A stretch of 33,949 bases of DNA from Faecalibacterium sp. UBA1762 (GTDB lineage Bacteria; Bacillota; Clostridia; Oscillospirales; Ruminococcaceae): contig DCHC01000006.1 in assembly GCA_002314755.1 (NCBI GenBank), positions 1 through 33,949 of the forward strand, given 5' to 3'. Shown in pieces: positions 12,668 through 20,312 of the stretch. The position numbers and the translations under genes were made by a program. Below the pieces are notes generated by a model. It was not told the origin of the DNA and did not search any database. It worked only from the letters and a program-made list of their open reading frames with translations. Every line of letters begins with the position of its first letter. Position 1 is the stretch's first letter.

Positions 12668-14302
12668 TTATTTTTCAATCTGCCGTGCGACGACACTTTC
12701 CCCGCAATATTTTGCGCGCAACACCGGCTTTTCGATCTTACCGGTCGGGTTGCGGGGCACCGCGTCAAAAATAATCTTACGGGGACGCTTGTACCGGGGC
12801 AGCCCGTTGCAGAATGTCATCACCTGCTCCTCCGTCAGGGTGTGTCCCTCTTTTACGCTGATGACAGCAGCGGCAATTTCACCCAACCGGGCGTCCGGCA
12901 GACCGATGACCGCGACATCCTTTACATCGTCGCTGCGACGGATATAATCCTCAATCTGCACCGGGTACAGGTTTTCACCGCCAGTAATAATGACATCCTT
13001 CTTTCTATCCACCAGGAACAGGAAACCGTCCTCATCCTCCATAGCCATATCGCCGGTCAGCAGCCACTCGCCGTGCAACACCTCCGCAGTTGCCTGCTCA
13101 TCCTTGTAGTAGCATTTCATCACACCGGGGCCCTTGACACATAGCTCTCCCACATCGCCCCGCTTGACCGGGTTACCGTCTTTGTCAATGACGCATACGG
13201 TCCAGCCGAAACCGGCTTTGCCAATCGCGCCCACCTTATTGATATTTTCCATGCCCAGATGAACACAGCCCGGCCCGATGCTCTCAGACAGGCCGTAGTT
13301 GGTATCGTACTTCTGGTTCGGGAAAACGGTCAGCCAGCGGCGGATCAGAGAAGGCGGTACCGGCTGGGCGCCGATGTGCATCAAACGCCATTGCTCCAGA
13401 TCATAGTCCTTTAGGTCCACCTCGCCCCGGTCAATCACATCCAGCAGATCCTGTGCCCACGGCACCAGCAGCCATACAATGGTGCAATGTTCATCCGAGG
13501 CAGCCTTTAAAATCCAATCCGGTCGGGTACCCTTCAGCAACACCGCTTTACCGCCCACCATTAGTGAGCCGAACCAGTGCATCTTTGCGCCGGTATGATA
13601 CAGCGGCGGAATGCAGAGGAACACATCCTCATGGGTCTGCTGATGATGATTTTGTTCGGTGCGGGCTGCATGAATCAGGCTGCGATGCGCGTGCAAAATA
13701 GCCTTGGGGAAACCGGTGGTACCGCTGGAAAAATAGATGGCTGCGTCGTCTTCCTCGCTCACGCTGATTTTGGGTGCGTGACTGGAGCAGTAGGTGATCA
13801 GCTCCTCGTACGGATCAGCAAAACCGGGGCAGCCCTGCCCCACATAGAACATATGATGGACCGTCGGCAGCTGGTCACAGATGCTTTCCACCCTGCCGAT
13901 AAATTCCGGGCCGAAAACCAGCATACTGCAATCCGCCTTCTCCAGGCAGTATTTAATTTCATCCGCGGCATAACGGTAATTCAGTGGCACCACAATGGCA
14001 CCGGCCTTCAGAATACCGAAATAGATCGGCAGCCATTCAATGCTGTTCATCAATAAGATCGCTACCTTGTTGCCCCGCTTGATGCCCCGGGTCAGCAGCA
14101 GATTTGCAAATCGATTGGCACGACGGTTAAATTCTCTCCAGGTGATCTCCCGACGGAACGGCTTACCTGACTCCGGCTGCGTCAGGGCGTATTCCTTCCA
14201 GGTGACACGGCTGTCCGGTTCTACCTGTGGGTTGATTTCCACCAATGCGGTTTCGCAGGGATACTGCAACGCGTTATGCTCTAATAAATCGACGATAGTC
14301 AT
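12668..14302 (-). CDS. AMP-forming acyl/aryl-CoA synthetase
   Basis: A 544-residue class I adenylate-forming enzyme, first gene of the T-box operon. Motifs: YFSSGTTGFPKA at about 190-201, NYGLSESIG at about 335-343, the TGD motif (LLTGDMAMEDEDGF) at about 414-427, the hinge VDRKKDVIITGGENLYP at about 431-447, and the C-terminal NPTGKIEK with lysine near 522. It would activate a free carboxylic acid as CoA thioester. Because it is co-transcribed with iorA, iorB and the PaaK homologue, an aromatic acid substrate is plausible, but the binding pocket cannot be read reliably here. The ATG at 14302 follows AAAAGGAGTG, just after a small CCGGTATCGG hairpin. The gap to iorA is 44 bases. Confidence 0.9.
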   Translation of the reverse strand: MTIVDLLEHNALQYPCETALVEINPQVEPDSRVTWKEYALTQPESGKPFRREITWREFNRRANRFANLLLTRGIKRGNKVAILLMNSIEWLPIYFGILKAGAIVVPLNYRYAADEIKYCLEKADCSMLVFGPEFIGRVESICDQLPTVHHMFYVGQGCPGFADPYEELITYCSSHAPKISVSEEDDAAIYFSSGTTGFPKAILHAHRSLIHAARTEQNHHQQTHEDVFLCIPPLYHTGAKMHWFGSLMVGGKAVLLKGTRPDWILKAASDEHCTIVWLLVPWAQDLLDVIDRGEVDLKDYDLEQWRLMHIGAQPVPPSLIRRWLTVFPNQKYDTNYGLSESIGPGCVHLGMENINKVGAIGKAGFGWTVCVIDKDGNPVKRGDVGELCVKGPGVMKCYYKDEQATAEVLHGEWLLTGDMAMEDEDGFLFLVDRKKDVIITGGENLYPVQIEDYIRRSDDVKDVAVIGLPDARLGEIAAAVISVKEGHTLTEEQVMTFCNGLPRYKRPRKIIFDAVPRNPTGKIEKPVLRAKYCGESVVARQIEK

Positions 14303-14410
14303 ACTACATACACTCCTTTTTCGTCCGATACCGGACTTTTTATTTTGATAAACGGTTCTCTGTTCGGCAGTCCTGCCGCGCCTGTGAGAAATTGCGGGCG
14401 AATGAGATAC

Positions 14411-14451
14411 AAAAACGCCGCCCTCTGCTTTTATGCGCAGAGGACGGCGTT
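14411..14451 (-). terminator. T-box-controlled terminator hairpin
   Basis: A 15-bp stem with one G-U pair (14437-14451 with 14414-14428, loop of 8) is followed on the minus strand by UUUUUGU. Its 5' arm contains the CGTCCTCT segment that otherwise pairs with the T-box, so termination and antitermination are mutually exclusive. Confidence 0.9.
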
Positions 14452-14744
14452 TAAATCACCGCGGTACCACCTCTATTGCCGACAAGGAAAAGCTGCCGAC
14501 CCCTCTTTTTGCTGTAACGGGCAAGCCCGGCACCTCTTACACAAAAACCGGTAACGGTTCACTTCAGTGTGCAGCTCACGAAAGGTATTTCGGTATTCTT
14601 CCCGCCTGCTGCCTTGCACCGTACGGCAGTTCTCTGAAGGCCGTGAGATTAAAACCTACTTTATTTCGGTCATCGCTTTTGAAAAGAAAGTTTTGCATGC
14701 ATTTTTCTTAATTTTGTTAAGAAGAATGCTATCGTTCTTTATAT
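14411..14744 (-). promoter_or_regulatory. T-box riboswitch, probable Tyr (UAC) specifier
   Basis: Minus-strand leader that reads tRNA charging. Stem I starts at AGCGATGACCG (kink-turn type) and carries the AGTAGG specifier-loop side. The CAGAGA AG-bulge motif (TCTCTG at 14631-14636) and GGTGCAA terminal-loop motif (TTGCACC at 14614-14620) follow. The loop then closes with CCGAAA-UAC-C. UAC at 14585-14587 aligns with the specifier position, as in glyQS (CGAAA-GGC); an alternative UAC at 14593-14595 also reads Tyr. The T-box AGAGGTGGTACCGCG lies at 14460-14474, can pair with CGTCCTCT to form the antiterminator, and competes with the terminator at 14411-14451. Uncharged tRNA-Tyr should switch on the downstream ligase-iorAB-paaK-ACT operon. 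Confidence 0.92.
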
Positions 14745-14750
14745 CTACAT

Positions 14751-14779
14751 ATTGTATCACCAAAAGTTGTTCCTGTCAA
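14751..14779 (-). promoter_or_regulatory. Promoter of the T-box operon
   Basis: Minus strand TTGACA (TGTCAA at 14774-14779), a 17-base spacer, then TACAAT (ATTGTA at 14751-14756). The start is expected near 14744, giving a leader of about 440 bases before the first gene. The promoter lies in the 119-base gap after the IMPase-family gene. Confidence 0.88.
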
Positions 14780-14863
14780 TCCCTTTTTTGCAACAACCAT
14801 GCCCTATTTACAGCAGATTTACAACAGAAGGGATTACGGTAACTCGGTATCGCAAGACATTTA

Positions 14864-15670
14864 TTACCGCAAGCAGGATAAAAGCAGACGGTATAGCTGA
14901 TCGTTACCCGCCACGACTCCCTTGGGTACCGCATAGCCCAGCGGCGCCCCGACAGGGTCGGAAATCATCCCTCCTGCCTCAGTAACCAACAGACTTCCGG
15001 CAGCCCAATCCCAGGGGGAGAGCCGCAGTTCGAAAAAGCCATCCATTCTGCCTGCGGCAAGCCAGGCAAGATCCAATGCCGCACTGCCCGCACGGCGCAC
15101 ATCCCCAATCTGCGGCAGTAGCTTATCCAGTATCTGTATGCTTTGCTGACGCAGCGCCGGATAATACGGGCTGGAGCCAAAGCCCACGACTGCGTCCTTG
15201 CAGGGGGTATCGGACACCTGCAGCTGCTGCCCGTTGACATAAGCGCCTGCGCCTTTGACCGCAGTAAAGCACTCCCTTAAGGCCGGGTCATACACCACCG
15301 CGATAACCGCCTGCCCCTGCTCCAGATATGCCAATGAAACCGCACTGTGACGCCAACCGCGGATAAAATTGGCTGTACCGTCAATAGGATCCACAACAAA
15401 GCAGCAGGGCAAGGTATCGGCATTACCGCCATCCCCACCGGCGTCCTCTTCCTCCCCGATAAACAGGGCTTCAGGTGCCAGCGCATGACAACCCTCTGCC
15501 AAAAACTGCTGAGTGGCTTTGTCAAAAACTGTCACGTAGTTTGCCGGTCCGCTTTTCTCCTGTATCTGCAGTTGGCTTGCATCTCTGCCCAGCGGCAAGG
15601 CATCTCCTGCCCGGCATACCAGCTCTTCCAGCTTTGTTTTCATCGCCCACAGACGATCCGTCTCCGTCAT
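14864..15670 (-). CDS. Inositol monophosphatase family phosphatase
   Basis: A 268-residue Mg-dependent sugar/polyol phosphatase. Metal-site motifs are all visible: FIGEEED (glutamates), VVDPIDGTANFIRGWRHSAV (the DPIDGT signature), and WDWAAGSLLVTEAGG (WDxAA). GSAALDLAWLAAGRMDGF precedes the last. It would hydrolyse inositol phosphates, fructose 1,6-bisphosphate, a related sugar phosphate or 3'-phosphoadenosine phosphate; the subtype is not resolved. ATG 15670 is preceded by GGGAG at good spacing, so I prefer it to an in-frame TTG at 15697. It starts 33 bases after the GH78-like gene stop and probably ends that sugar-related transcript. No terminator is evident before the T-box promoter. Confidence 0.88.
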   Translation of the reverse strand: MTETDRLWAMKTKLEELVCRAGDALPLGRDASQLQIQEKSGPANYVTVFDKATQQFLAEGCHALAPEALFIGEEEDAGGDGGNADTLPCCFVVDPIDGTANFIRGWRHSAVSLAYLEQGQAVIAVVYDPALRECFTAVKGAGAYVNGQQLQVSDTPCKDAVVGFGSSPYYPALRQQSIQILDKLLPQIGDVRRAGSAALDLAWLAAGRMDGFFELRLSPWDWAAGSLLVTEAGGMISDPVGAPLGYAVPKGVVAGNDQLYRLLLSCLR

Positions 15671-15703
15671 GAAAATCTCCCACTTTCTTCTATCCAAAAT
15701 GTT

Positions 15704-17872
15704 TTACTTTGCAAAGATGCCGTGCAGCCAGTACAACACATGGCTGGCAAAGCCGTGGTTGCAGCTTGCGTGGTCACTGACATCCTCCCACAATGTTCCG
15801 GTCTTTTCCGCCATGTAATAGAAATAACCGTCAATATTTACCAGTACCTTATCGAATTCGCCGTACCGATACAAAATATCCAGTCGCAGATAGTTGCCGA
15901 TAAAGGCGTTGGCTGCCGCCACCTGAGGATACCGGCCTTTTTCTGCCCGATCCGGTCCAAACTCCTGCACCAGTGTCCTCCACAGCTCCGGGTATTCTGC
16001 GGGGGTAGCAGTACCGGTAAAGAAGGCATAATACTGGCAGCTTTCGGTCGCTTCGCCCGAAATACGCGCTACGCCGTCCTCGCCGTAGACTGCATTGTCA
16101 CAAAAAAAATCCCCCATAAAGGCCTGCTGCCGGATAACCTGCTTTAGCGTCAGGGCCTCTGCCTGCAGCTGCTCATCGCCGTACAGCTTCGCAACCGCTT
16201 CCTTGGTTCTGGCGTACAGCATATTGGTGGGGTAGTTGATATCCTGTATCAGCTCATTGGAGCGACTCCATTCCAAAAAGACCCAGCTGTCCAGCTTTTC
16301 CAGCAATCCGTCCGGATTTTCATACCCGCGGAAATAATCCATCAGCTCATACACCCGCTGCTTTGCCGCTGCGACCAGCGCAAAATCTCCGCTGCGGTCC
16401 GCGTATTCCTCCAGTTCCAATACAAACCACATGGCCCAGTTGGGGATAAAAACACCGTCATTGTGGTCACTGGGGTAGCACATGGGCAGCATTCCCTTGG
16501 GCAAAAATTCAAAGCTCTCCGGCAACAGGAAATTTTGCAGGAAGCAGCGCTCCACCGTGCTTTTTCCGGTCAGGGCATACTCCACCCGGCTGGTAAAGAA
16601 GCTGTCACACAGCCAGCCGCCCCGCTCCCGGGAGGGACAGTCCATATAGATATCCAGGGTATTTTGACGGAAGGTCTCCACCGCCGCATTGTATATTTTT
16701 TGCAGTCTTTCGGTGGGCATTTTGCGCAGGTTTGTCACAGCCAATGCCGGAAAATCATACCGCCGCAGACTGACGCCCCGCAGCTGCACGCCGCCTCCCA
16801 CAGCACCAATCTGCAGGTATTTCAAACTGTACGGCTCAAAGGCAAGCAGATCATAGCTGACGCCGCCTTCCAAATGCCAAATAACCGTGTTGGAACACCC
16901 CATGCGGTTGATATCCACTTTTTCACCGTTGAATACTTCATCGAACACAGCTATCAGGGTTGTGTCCTGTAAGGCGGTCACCGTTAGTTGTAAAAAGCCG
17001 GTAAGCTCCTTCTCAAAGGCAAAAACCGTATAGCCATCCGCCGCCAGATTGGCATCCGCGCCCGGAATAGCCGACTTATCCGCACCGTCAGCCACCCAAT
17101 GCTGCGCTGTTGCTCCGGTCTGCTCCTGCAGCTCTTCCTCCCTATACCCTTTAATCTTTGGTCCGATCATCTCCAGCGCGCGCAGGTCACCGGGGCGGGC
17201 AACCTCCTCCCGATAAATCAGGCTGCCGCGCTGCACGCTTTGCGTGGCATACTCTCTTTGATATACCGTATAGGGCACATACCGGGGCAAAAATCGTTTT
17301 GCTTCGGTGGCGGTAACCGTTACACGAGGGGTGCTGTCTTCCGGATTTTTGAAAAAGCTATCCCATCCGGACGCCAAAAAATAATCCTCGACAAAGGTAC
17401 GCTGAAAGGAATATCGCTGCACCTTTTGTACCCGCTGGGTGTATTCGATTGTCTCAAACGCGTAGGGCAGCTCTTTGATGCCGGTAGCTGCTGCGGGTTT
17501 TCCGCCCTGTAGCACCTCACAGCACAGGAAAGAGGGCTTATCCAGATAGGCAAAGCTGTTGATTGCATAGCCCGCCACCAGAATTGCCACCACATTTTCT
17601 TTTTCCGTCAGCAAAGTATCCAACGGGTACTCATCCACACGGTACCAGCCGTGACCGGCACGGGCAGGTCCGGCCGCCAAAAATGTTCCGTTGACATAAA
17701 TCATAAAACGGGTATGTCCCGCAATCCGCAGCAGGGTGTCATGGGCAGCGGGAACGACCGTACGGAATACCAGACTCCAGTTTTTCTCATTTTCCTTCCC
17801 GGGCTGCCATACGGGAACCGCCTTTTCAAAAAAAACTTCCTCCCGGAACATTGCCTGATCATCATTTAACAT
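15704..17872 (-). CDS. GH78-like (alpha-L-rhamnosidase superfamily) glycoside hydrolase
   Basis: A 722-residue protein without a signal peptide, so probably cytoplasmic. The N-terminal half (about 1-370) is beta-sandwich-like, with FMIYVNGTFLAAGPARAGHG at 56-75, resembling the N-terminal sugar-binding modules of rhamnosidases. The C-terminal half is an (alpha/alpha)6-barrel with DCPSRERGGWLCDS (411-424), close to the GH78 DCPxRDERxGWxGD hallmark. FIPNWAMWFVLELEEY and WSRSNELI follow, and CNHGFASHVLYWLHG comes near the end. It likely removes L-rhamnose or a related sugar from oligosaccharides. The first hallmark aspartate of the barrel motif is kept but DER is replaced by ERG, so the substrate may differ. 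It is downstream of the GH28-like gene; SD AAAAGGAGAAAAG. Confidence 0.75.
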   Translation of the reverse strand: MLNDDQAMFREEVFFEKAVPVWQPGKENEKNWSLVFRTVVPAAHDTLLRIAGHTRFMIYVNGTFLAAGPARAGHGWYRVDEYPLDTLLTEKENVVAILVAGYAINSFAYLDKPSFLCCEVLQGGKPAAATGIKELPYAFETIEYTQRVQKVQRYSFQRTFVEDYFLASGWDSFFKNPEDSTPRVTVTATEAKRFLPRYVPYTVYQREYATQSVQRGSLIYREEVARPGDLRALEMIGPKIKGYREEELQEQTGATAQHWVADGADKSAIPGADANLAADGYTVFAFEKELTGFLQLTVTALQDTTLIAVFDEVFNGEKVDINRMGCSNTVIWHLEGGVSYDLLAFEPYSLKYLQIGAVGGGVQLRGVSLRRYDFPALAVTNLRKMPTERLQKIYNAAVETFRQNTLDIYMDCPSRERGGWLCDSFFTSRVEYALTGKSTVERCFLQNFLLPESFEFLPKGMLPMCYPSDHNDGVFIPNWAMWFVLELEEYADRSGDFALVAAAKQRVYELMDYFRGYENPDGLLEKLDSWVFLEWSRSNELIQDINYPTNMLYARTKEAVAKLYGDEQLQAEALTLKQVIRQQAFMGDFFCDNAVYGEDGVARISGEATESCQYYAFFTGTATPAEYPELWRTLVQEFGPDRAEKGRYPQVAAANAFIGNYLRLDILYRYGEFDKVLVNIDGYFYYMAEKTGTLWEDVSDHASCNHGFASHVLYWLHGIFAK

Positions 17873-17900
17873 TTTCAGCTTTTCTCCTTTTTCCTGTCAT

Positions 17901-17926
17901 AAAGGGCAGCCTTTCAGCCGCCCTTT
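17901..17926 (-). repeat. Intercistronic hairpin
   Basis: A 10-bp stem (AAAGGGCGGC with GCTGCCCTTT, one G-U pair, 6-base loop on the minus strand) lies between the GH28-like and GH78-like genes. No U run follows, so it is more likely an RNA-stability or processing element than a strong terminator. Confidence 0.5.
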
Positions 17927-17935
17927 ACAATACTA

Positions 17936-17963
17936 TTCGTATAGTAGTCTATTAACATACGAA
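17936..17963. repeat. Inverted repeat TTCGTAT-N14-ATACGAA
   Basis: Perfect 7-bp arms at 17936-17942 and 17957-17963 with an inner ATAG/CTAT pairing. It sits 8 bases beyond the GH28-like stop and before the GH78-like gene. It could be a regulator operator or a transcript hairpin; nothing decides between them. Confidence 0.45.
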
Positions 17964-17970
17964 AGGTTTC

Positions 17971-19479
17971 TTATTTAATGACCACATTCCGCGCAAACTC
18001 ATTGCAGGTCAGGTTCAGCTTTTCCGCGGTATCCAGCCATACGCCGTTTCGGGTGATGTTTTCCAGTACCACACCGTCCACACGGGCTTCTTCATTGAGA
18101 CCGATAAACTGACAGGTTGGCATGGGAATCTCTTCATCACACAACACCTGAATATCCCGGAAAGTGATGTTGTGTATTTTCTCAGTACCGTGACCGTGCC
18201 CGAACAGACCCATATCAAAAAAGAATGCCCCCAGTAAACCGGGCTGAGCAGAAATCAGCTCTGCATCCTCATATTTCAGTTTATCGCAGTTGCCCATCTT
18301 CATGCCGGACTGATACTTGCTGAATTCGCAGCGGATATTCTCAAACAGAATGTCGTGTATATCCGCGTTGTTGTGATGCTGAATATCCAGCTGCAGCCAA
18401 CTGCCGTGGATGACGTCGCAATTCCGGAAAATGATATTGCGGTACTCCTTGGCGTTGGTCTCCGCGCCGATCTCCAACGCGCGTCCCCAGTCGCACCAGA
18501 TGACGCAGTTCTCGGTAATAATGTTTTCGTTATTCATGTTATCCCAACCGGCATATCCCTTGATGACGACACAGTCGTCAAAGTCACGCAGATAGCTGTT
18601 GCGGATGATCACATTGCTGCAGTTAAACAGGTCAATACCGTCGGCATTATACCGCCAGGAACCCACAATACGCACATCGTCAAAGGTCACCTTCTCACAC
18701 CCTGCGGGAATGATATTAAAGGTGGAGCTGTCACGGCAGGTGATATGCTCTACTGTCACATTTTTGCAGGCATAAAAACGCAACAAACCGTTCAAAACAG
18801 GAGCCTCTTTAATAAACCGACGCAGAGCGGCTTCATCGCACAGATAATCCGCGCTTTCGCTGCCGTCGGGCAGCACCTGGGCACAGGGCAGCAACCACTG
18901 ACCGGAGACACGTTTTTCCTCGCTGCCGTCTAATATTCCGCCGCCGGTGACGGTAATGTTCTGCTTATAAAACGCGCAGAAGCTGCCGTATACCACGGCG
19001 CCGTCCTCGATGATCAGGGTGTCGTTGCTTTTCAGCTCCACCAGGCCCACATGGTGTACGCCCGGGGCATACCGCAGTACCCGACCGGCTGTCTGGGGCT
19101 CGGCATATTCTTCGGAGACAAACAGCTGCAAGGCGCAGTGCCAGTCACAGGGCTCAAAGCTATATTGACCGGGGCCGGGCAGAGTAAACCTGGCGGTATC
19201 CCCCTCAATAGCTACGTCGATCTTTTTGGATAAGGGTCGAACAACCGGATCCGTAATGGGACCGTTCACCCTGACGGCAACCTCAACGGCAGCATTGCTG
19301 CAGCAGGTGACGAAACCGGAAATTTCGGTCTGGTCCAGCGGGCGCTGATGACCCGGCCACTCGCAGTTATAGTTTATGGCCGATACGCGAGCGGCGGCCA
19401 CATCGGCAGCCTTGCCGTTCAGAGTGACGGAATACAGCTCGCAGCGCGCCTCACCTTCGGGTAAATGCGTAATCCTCAT
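17971..19479 (-). CDS. GH28-like right-handed beta-helix protein
   Basis: A 502-residue protein without a signal peptide. The N-terminal 130 residues are a beta-rich module (VEVAVRVNGPITDPVVRPL). The beta-helix follows: GAVVYGSF, ITVTGGGILDGS at about 180, then NADGIDLFNCSNVIIRNSY and DFDDCVVIKGY, matching the GH28 pattern NTDGID...DDCVxIKS. The usual third motif GHGxSIGS is replaced by RALEIGAETNAK, and the RIK motif is not found. It is therefore a divergent member and may not be a polygalacturonase. ATG 19479 is chosen because GAGAGAGC precedes it; a GTG at 19515 would add 12 residues lacking an SD. Co-located with RpiB-like and GH78-like genes. Confidence 0.78.
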   Translation of the reverse strand: MRITHLPEGEARCELYSVTLNGKAADVAAARVSAINYNCEWPGHQRPLDQTEISGFVTCCSNAAVEVAVRVNGPITDPVVRPLSKKIDVAIEGDTARFTLPGPGQYSFEPCDWHCALQLFVSEEYAEPQTAGRVLRYAPGVHHVGLVELKSNDTLIIEDGAVVYGSFCAFYKQNITVTGGGILDGSEEKRVSGQWLLPCAQVLPDGSESADYLCDEAALRRFIKEAPVLNGLLRFYACKNVTVEHITCRDSSTFNIIPAGCEKVTFDDVRIVGSWRYNADGIDLFNCSNVIIRNSYLRDFDDCVVIKGYAGWDNMNNENIITENCVIWCDWGRALEIGAETNAKEYRNIIFRNCDVIHGSWLQLDIQHHNNADIHDILFENIRCEFSKYQSGMKMGNCDKLKYEDAELISAQPGLLGAFFFDMGLFGHGHGTEKIHNITFRDIQVLCDEEIPMPTCQFIGLNEEARVDGVVLENITRNGVWLDTAEKLNLTCNEFARNVVIK

Positions 19480-19503
19480 AATGCTCTCTCTTTCTTTTTT
19501 GAC

Positions 19504-19557
19504 ATAAAAGGACACTGCCTCGCCATGGCAGCAGTCACAGCAGCAGTGCCCTTTTAT
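19504..19557 (-). repeat. Hairpin between RpiB-like and GH28-like genes
   Basis: A 15-bp stem with a single A/C mismatch (19504-19518 with 19543-19557, loop of 24) lies 13 bases after the RpiB-like stop. AAAAGG/CCTTTT tracts at the base give it a terminator-like look. The minus-strand RNA continues GUCAAAAAA, so partial termination or mRNA processing is the likelier role. Confidence 0.5.
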
Positions 19558-19570
19558 TGTTCAGATACAA

Positions 19571-20143
19571 TTATTCTTCCGGCTTGGTCTCCAGGGTCAG
19601 GTCGTAATCGCCCAGATGCTCCAGCTTAAAGCCGTTTGCCTTATACTTCTCGTAGTCAAAGGCCTCCAGCTCATCAATGGCCAGCTTATGGAACTCATAG
19701 AAGTTATGCCACCACTCATAACCGCTGCCCAACTCGGCGTTCAGGTATGCATCGGCAATATCGCAGCCCATGGCAGGCGCAACATAGAAAGCACCCATAG
19801 CCAGAACATTTACGCCGTTACCGGTGATCGCGCGCAATGCGGCGGGTACGCTCTCCACAACACCGGCATGCACATGGGGGCACTTGCTGGCAGCGATATG
19901 AATGCCCATACCAGTGCCGCAGAAGATCAAAGCGCGCTCAAATTCGCCCTCGCTGATCTTGCTGCCGACACGCAGACCAACACGGTGGAACATATTCTCG
20001 GTATCTTCAACTGTGGGGTCAGTGACACCCAGATCGGTAATTTTCCAACCTTTTTCTTTCAGATGGGCAACGACTGCCTCCTTCAGAGGATAGCCGGCAA
20101 AGTCGGCACCGACAACCAGATATTTGTCTTTTACGGTTTTCAT
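19571..20143 (-). CDS. Divergent RpiB/LacA/LacB-family sugar-phosphate isomerase
   Basis: A 190-residue protein, longer than standard RpiB (about 150) by a C-terminal extension rich in aromatics (YEWWHNFYEFHKL at about 142-154). The Rossmann-like core is clear: VVGADFAGYPLKEAV at about 10-24 and IFCGTGMGIHIAASK with the family cysteine C75, followed by GNGVNVLAMGAF. RpiB has DHAG in the first motif and HND in the third. Here they read DFAG and GNG, so two His residues used for phosphate binding and ring opening are absent. It probably isomerises a different sugar phosphate. The SD AAAGGAGTG precedes the ATG, and a promoter lies at 20229-20257. Confidence 0.8.
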   Translation of the reverse strand: MKTVKDKYLVVGADFAGYPLKEAVVAHLKEKGWKITDLGVTDPTVEDTENMFHRVGLRVGSKISEGEFERALIFCGTGMGIHIAASKCPHVHAGVVESVPAALRAITGNGVNVLAMGAFYVAPAMGCDIADAYLNAELGSGYEWWHNFYEFHKLAIDELEAFDYEKYKANGFKLEHLGDYDLTLETKPEE

Positions 20144-20228
20144 ATGACATACACTCCTTTTTCATATTCCTTCTCTGCACCCAAAGCTGCAAAGCAGTGA
20201 CCCGCAGTGCAAAGATTTTACCAACAAT

Positions 20229-20257
20229 AGAGTACCTCTTTTGACCGAAATTGTCAA
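20229..20257 (-). promoter_or_regulatory. Promoter of the RpiB-like/GH operon
   Basis: Minus strand TTGACA (TGTCAA at 20252-20257), a 17-base spacer and TACTCT (AGAGTA at 20229-20234). The -35 is consensus and the -10 moderate. The arms TTGAC (20241-20245) and GTCAA (20253-20257) form an inverted repeat overlapping the -35, a possible repressor site. Confidence 0.6.
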
Positions 20258-20312
20258 CGCGCAACCATCCGAAACGCACGAAAAATAATCTGGCAAAAAA
20301 CTCTTTTCAGAA

